A stretch of DNA of 64,000 nucleotides, taken from positions 682,001-746,000 of the forward strand of contig JAIXMG010000001.1 in the NCBI GenBank assembly GCA_025201345.1, written 5' to 3'. This document shows positions 62,229 to 64,000 of the stretch, piece by piece. Origin of the DNA: Thamnidium elegans (lineage: Eukaryota > Mucoromycota > Mucoromycetes > Mucorales > Mucoraceae). The translations under genes were made by a program, and so were the position numbers. The notes below the pieces were generated by a model, which saw only the letters and a program-made list of their open reading frames with translations, was not told the origin of the DNA and did no database searches. Numbering within the stretch: position 1 is the stretch's first letter; each line of letters begins with the position of its first letter.

Positions 62229-63440
62229 TTAAATAGAGTTTCTTCTCTTTTGAGGTAAAGGTAAATCATTACCAAGACGGAATTGATATTGTTGTTGAAT
62301 AGTAGCAGGTATCCAAGTACGCTTTGGTTTTAAGGTAACACGAGTAGATTTTACAGGCTTGTTTGGTTCATAGGTACCAGGTAATGATAGACGCCTGGTT
62401 TTCATCTTTCGCGTGATACCAGTGATATATTGTTTTGGCACGGATACTTGATCTACCATTACATTTGCCACAGCAAATACACAGGCCCAGAAAATCATGG
62501 AGGTTAAACTAAATGAGGTATTTTTAGTTAATTGGGTTTGATGATTGGGAGAAGAAGTAACAAAATCAAATATCATGGTAATTAATGAATGAGGTATATG
62601 TAATAAAGGAACCAATAATAAAAATGTGTAATTGTTGTTGTTGTTGGTTATTTCGGTTGGTGTTGGTGTAGCCAAATCACGAGAGAGTGACTCAACCAAT
62701 GCCATGGAGGTATCAAGTCTTTTAAAAGATTCGGTAATAGGATCAGATATTTGTTTTAAATGGCTGTTGGACTTCTTATGTTTTGGTGTAATTGAACGTC
62801 TGTTATTGGGTACATTTATGACAGGACATGAACGAGGACGTAGTACTGTATGATGTCTAAATAACTGCTTTTTAAAGTTTGGTAATGTAGGTGACGGTGA
62901 TCTTGACAATGTTGCACTTGTACTTGTTGAGACGGGTGAGAATAAAGCGGAAGTCGTATTTGTTGAATGGGTTGATGTACATGATGAAGAACTTGAATTG
63001 CGGTAATGAGATGAAGTTGTGTTTAAAGTACGAGATTTTCTGGGACGAGGTATCTTACTTTGATCCTGATGATTTGTAATGATGGTTGAAGAAGTAAATA
63101 ATTTAGGTGTCTTTGATGGTCTCTTTTTTAAAAATTGGCGTTCGTGTTCTATATCATTTACTGCTTCATTTGCTTCTTGTATTAAACTAGATAGTATACC
63201 TGATATACGATCAAACGCCTCTTGCTGTTCTTGTTCATCATCTTCCGTATCCGATGATAATCCTAGAGCTGAATCTGGTCGAGTAATAAGTGTATGTCGA
63301 CGAGGTCTTCTGTTGAGTTCGGTACTTGTATCGGAAGGGTGTATTGGTGTTGAAATAGAAGGCATAGGCTCGGGAAAAGGAGTCTATAATATAAAGTTAA
63401 TAAACAAGTGATGTAATATATAATAATAATACTATACCAT
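62229..63440 (-). CDS. Ser/Thr-rich membrane protein of unknown function
   Basis: Two exons (63440-63438 and 63383-62229) give 385 residues starting MTPFPEPMPSISTP. Exon 1 is the start codon alone, followed by a 54-nt intron (GTATAG...TATAG); without it the frame could start at the internal Met at 63365. The first 220 residues are Ser/Thr/Arg/Pro-rich and disordered, with an acidic patch (SSDTEDDEQEQQEAFDRI) and a short coiled coil. Two hydrophobic segments follow, about 253-277 (YTFLLLVPLLHIPHSLITMI) and 292-312 (LTSMIFWACVFAVANVMV). The tail is basic (KMKTRRLSLPG, KPKRTWIP). It is probably a tail-proximal anchored protein of an endomembrane. No domain is recognised. Confidence 0.65.
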
Positions 63441-64000
63441 TTTGTTAAAAAAAAAAAAGAAAAAGAAAAAAGGGAAAAAGAGCTTTTACTATTTCCAGTC
63501 CGCCCTTTTTCCCTTTAAATTAAAAAAGAATGACGCTTATAAGGAAAGCCCTTTTTGTGTGAATACCACATGATATATATAAAAAAAAGAATCACATAAA
63601 GAAAATATCTTATTGTACATGAATCCTCTCCTCCCCCCTTATTAAAATATTTCCCCTCCTATTCTCCTTTTTATACAACTATTTTTATTTATTTCTGCAA
63701 ACAATAAAAAAAAAACCGAAAAAGTACTACTACACCATTTTATACTGGATTTTTGAAAACGTCACCACTTTTTTTGGACATTTGTGTAAAGTTGTCCCCA
63801 GGGAAACTAGTTTTGGTCAAATGTTTGAAGTTAGTCCCCCACACTGTTTTGTAAATAATTTGACCAACTTTTGATCAAAATGATTACAAGTATAAAGAAT
63901 GGTATATTGGAAGCTGGCTTTATTTCTTTATATTTTTTAATGTTACATAAACGATGAATATTATGGGGTGTATTAAGTCAAATTAACAGCACAGTTTGTT
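63441..64000. other. Window end with imperfect repeat
   Basis: Upstream flank of the last minus-strand gene. After 63740 the sequence is less AT-rich. Two imperfect direct units are seen: TTGGACATTTGTGTAAAGTT (63773-63792) with GTCCCC after it, and TTGGTCAAATGTTTGAAGTT (63814-63833) with AGTCCCCC after it. An inverted TTTGACCAA lies at about 63860. This could be the edge of a transposon cut by the window end. Confidence 0.45.

Noticed and set aside
1..64000. CRISPR arrays, rRNA or tRNA genes
   Set aside because: No regularly spaced repeats and no convincing tRNA A/B boxes or rRNA segments were seen; the content is eukaryotic nuclear DNA.

Overview
This is nuclear DNA of a filamentous fungus, most likely a member of the Mucoromycota (Mucorales or a close relative). 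The base composition is strongly AT-rich. Genes are close together and are cut by many short GT-AG introns, mostly 50-70 nt. Poly-A and poly-T runs of 20-50 nt are common in introns and untranslated regions. The proteins are eukaryotic (SIN3, SKI8, LCB1, Lunapark, UDP-GlcNAc transporter), and one gene looks like SZT2, which yeasts lack. All gene models were spliced by hand and kept only where reading phase closed across every junction. Species is not determined.

Layout. 1-2.8 kb: gene-poor AT-rich DNA. 2.8-6.2 kb (+): a DH-PH Rho-GEF-like protein, convergent with a giant 10-exon gene at 6.4-18.2 kb (-) whose 3715-residue product resembles SZT2, the scaffold of KICSTOR. 19.9-22.6 kb (+): a Vip1-like RRM protein and the ER-shaping protein Lunapark. 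22.7-23.7 kb: a decayed 982-bp DNA transposon with about 50-bp terminal inverted repeats and TA target duplications. 23.8-30.9 kb (mostly -): a Tyr/Gly-rich small protein, two intact Sel1-repeat genes, one Sel1 relic and a possible F-box-like gene. 31.4-35.9 kb: a nucleotidyltransferase-fold protein whose catalytic Asp positions are all Asn (+), a YEA4-type UDP-GlcNAc transporter (-) and an AlkB-type dioxygenase (-). 37.2-38.3 kb (+): a four-TM membrane protein.

36.4-42.0 kb holds the relics: a frameshifted ORF, a broken Tc1/mariner transposase, two broken copies of unknown genes, and three copies of one small TIR element. One copy sits inside the transposase and one at the 3' end of a pseudogene. 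43.8-46.4 kb (-): a SulP sulfate permease. 47.8-51.1 kb (+): SKI8/WDR61 and the serine palmitoyltransferase subunit LCB1. 53.4-54.5 kb (+): a CAD-type zinc alcohol dehydrogenase with a clear TATA box. 54.7-58.7 kb (-): the co-repressor SIN3. 58.9-59.7 kb (+): a pyridoxamine-phosphate-oxidase-like flavoprotein with a GC-AG intron. 61.5 kb (-): a 58-residue zinc-ribbon protein. 62.2-63.4 kb (-): a lineage-specific membrane protein whose first exon is just the start codon.

The genes do not form a pathway or cluster; this is ordinary mixed housekeeping content. The parts most worth following up are the fungal SZT2-like gene, the apparently dead nucleotidyltransferase, the small TA-flanked TIR element family, and intronic A-runs that sit just downstream of 5' splice sites on the sense strand.
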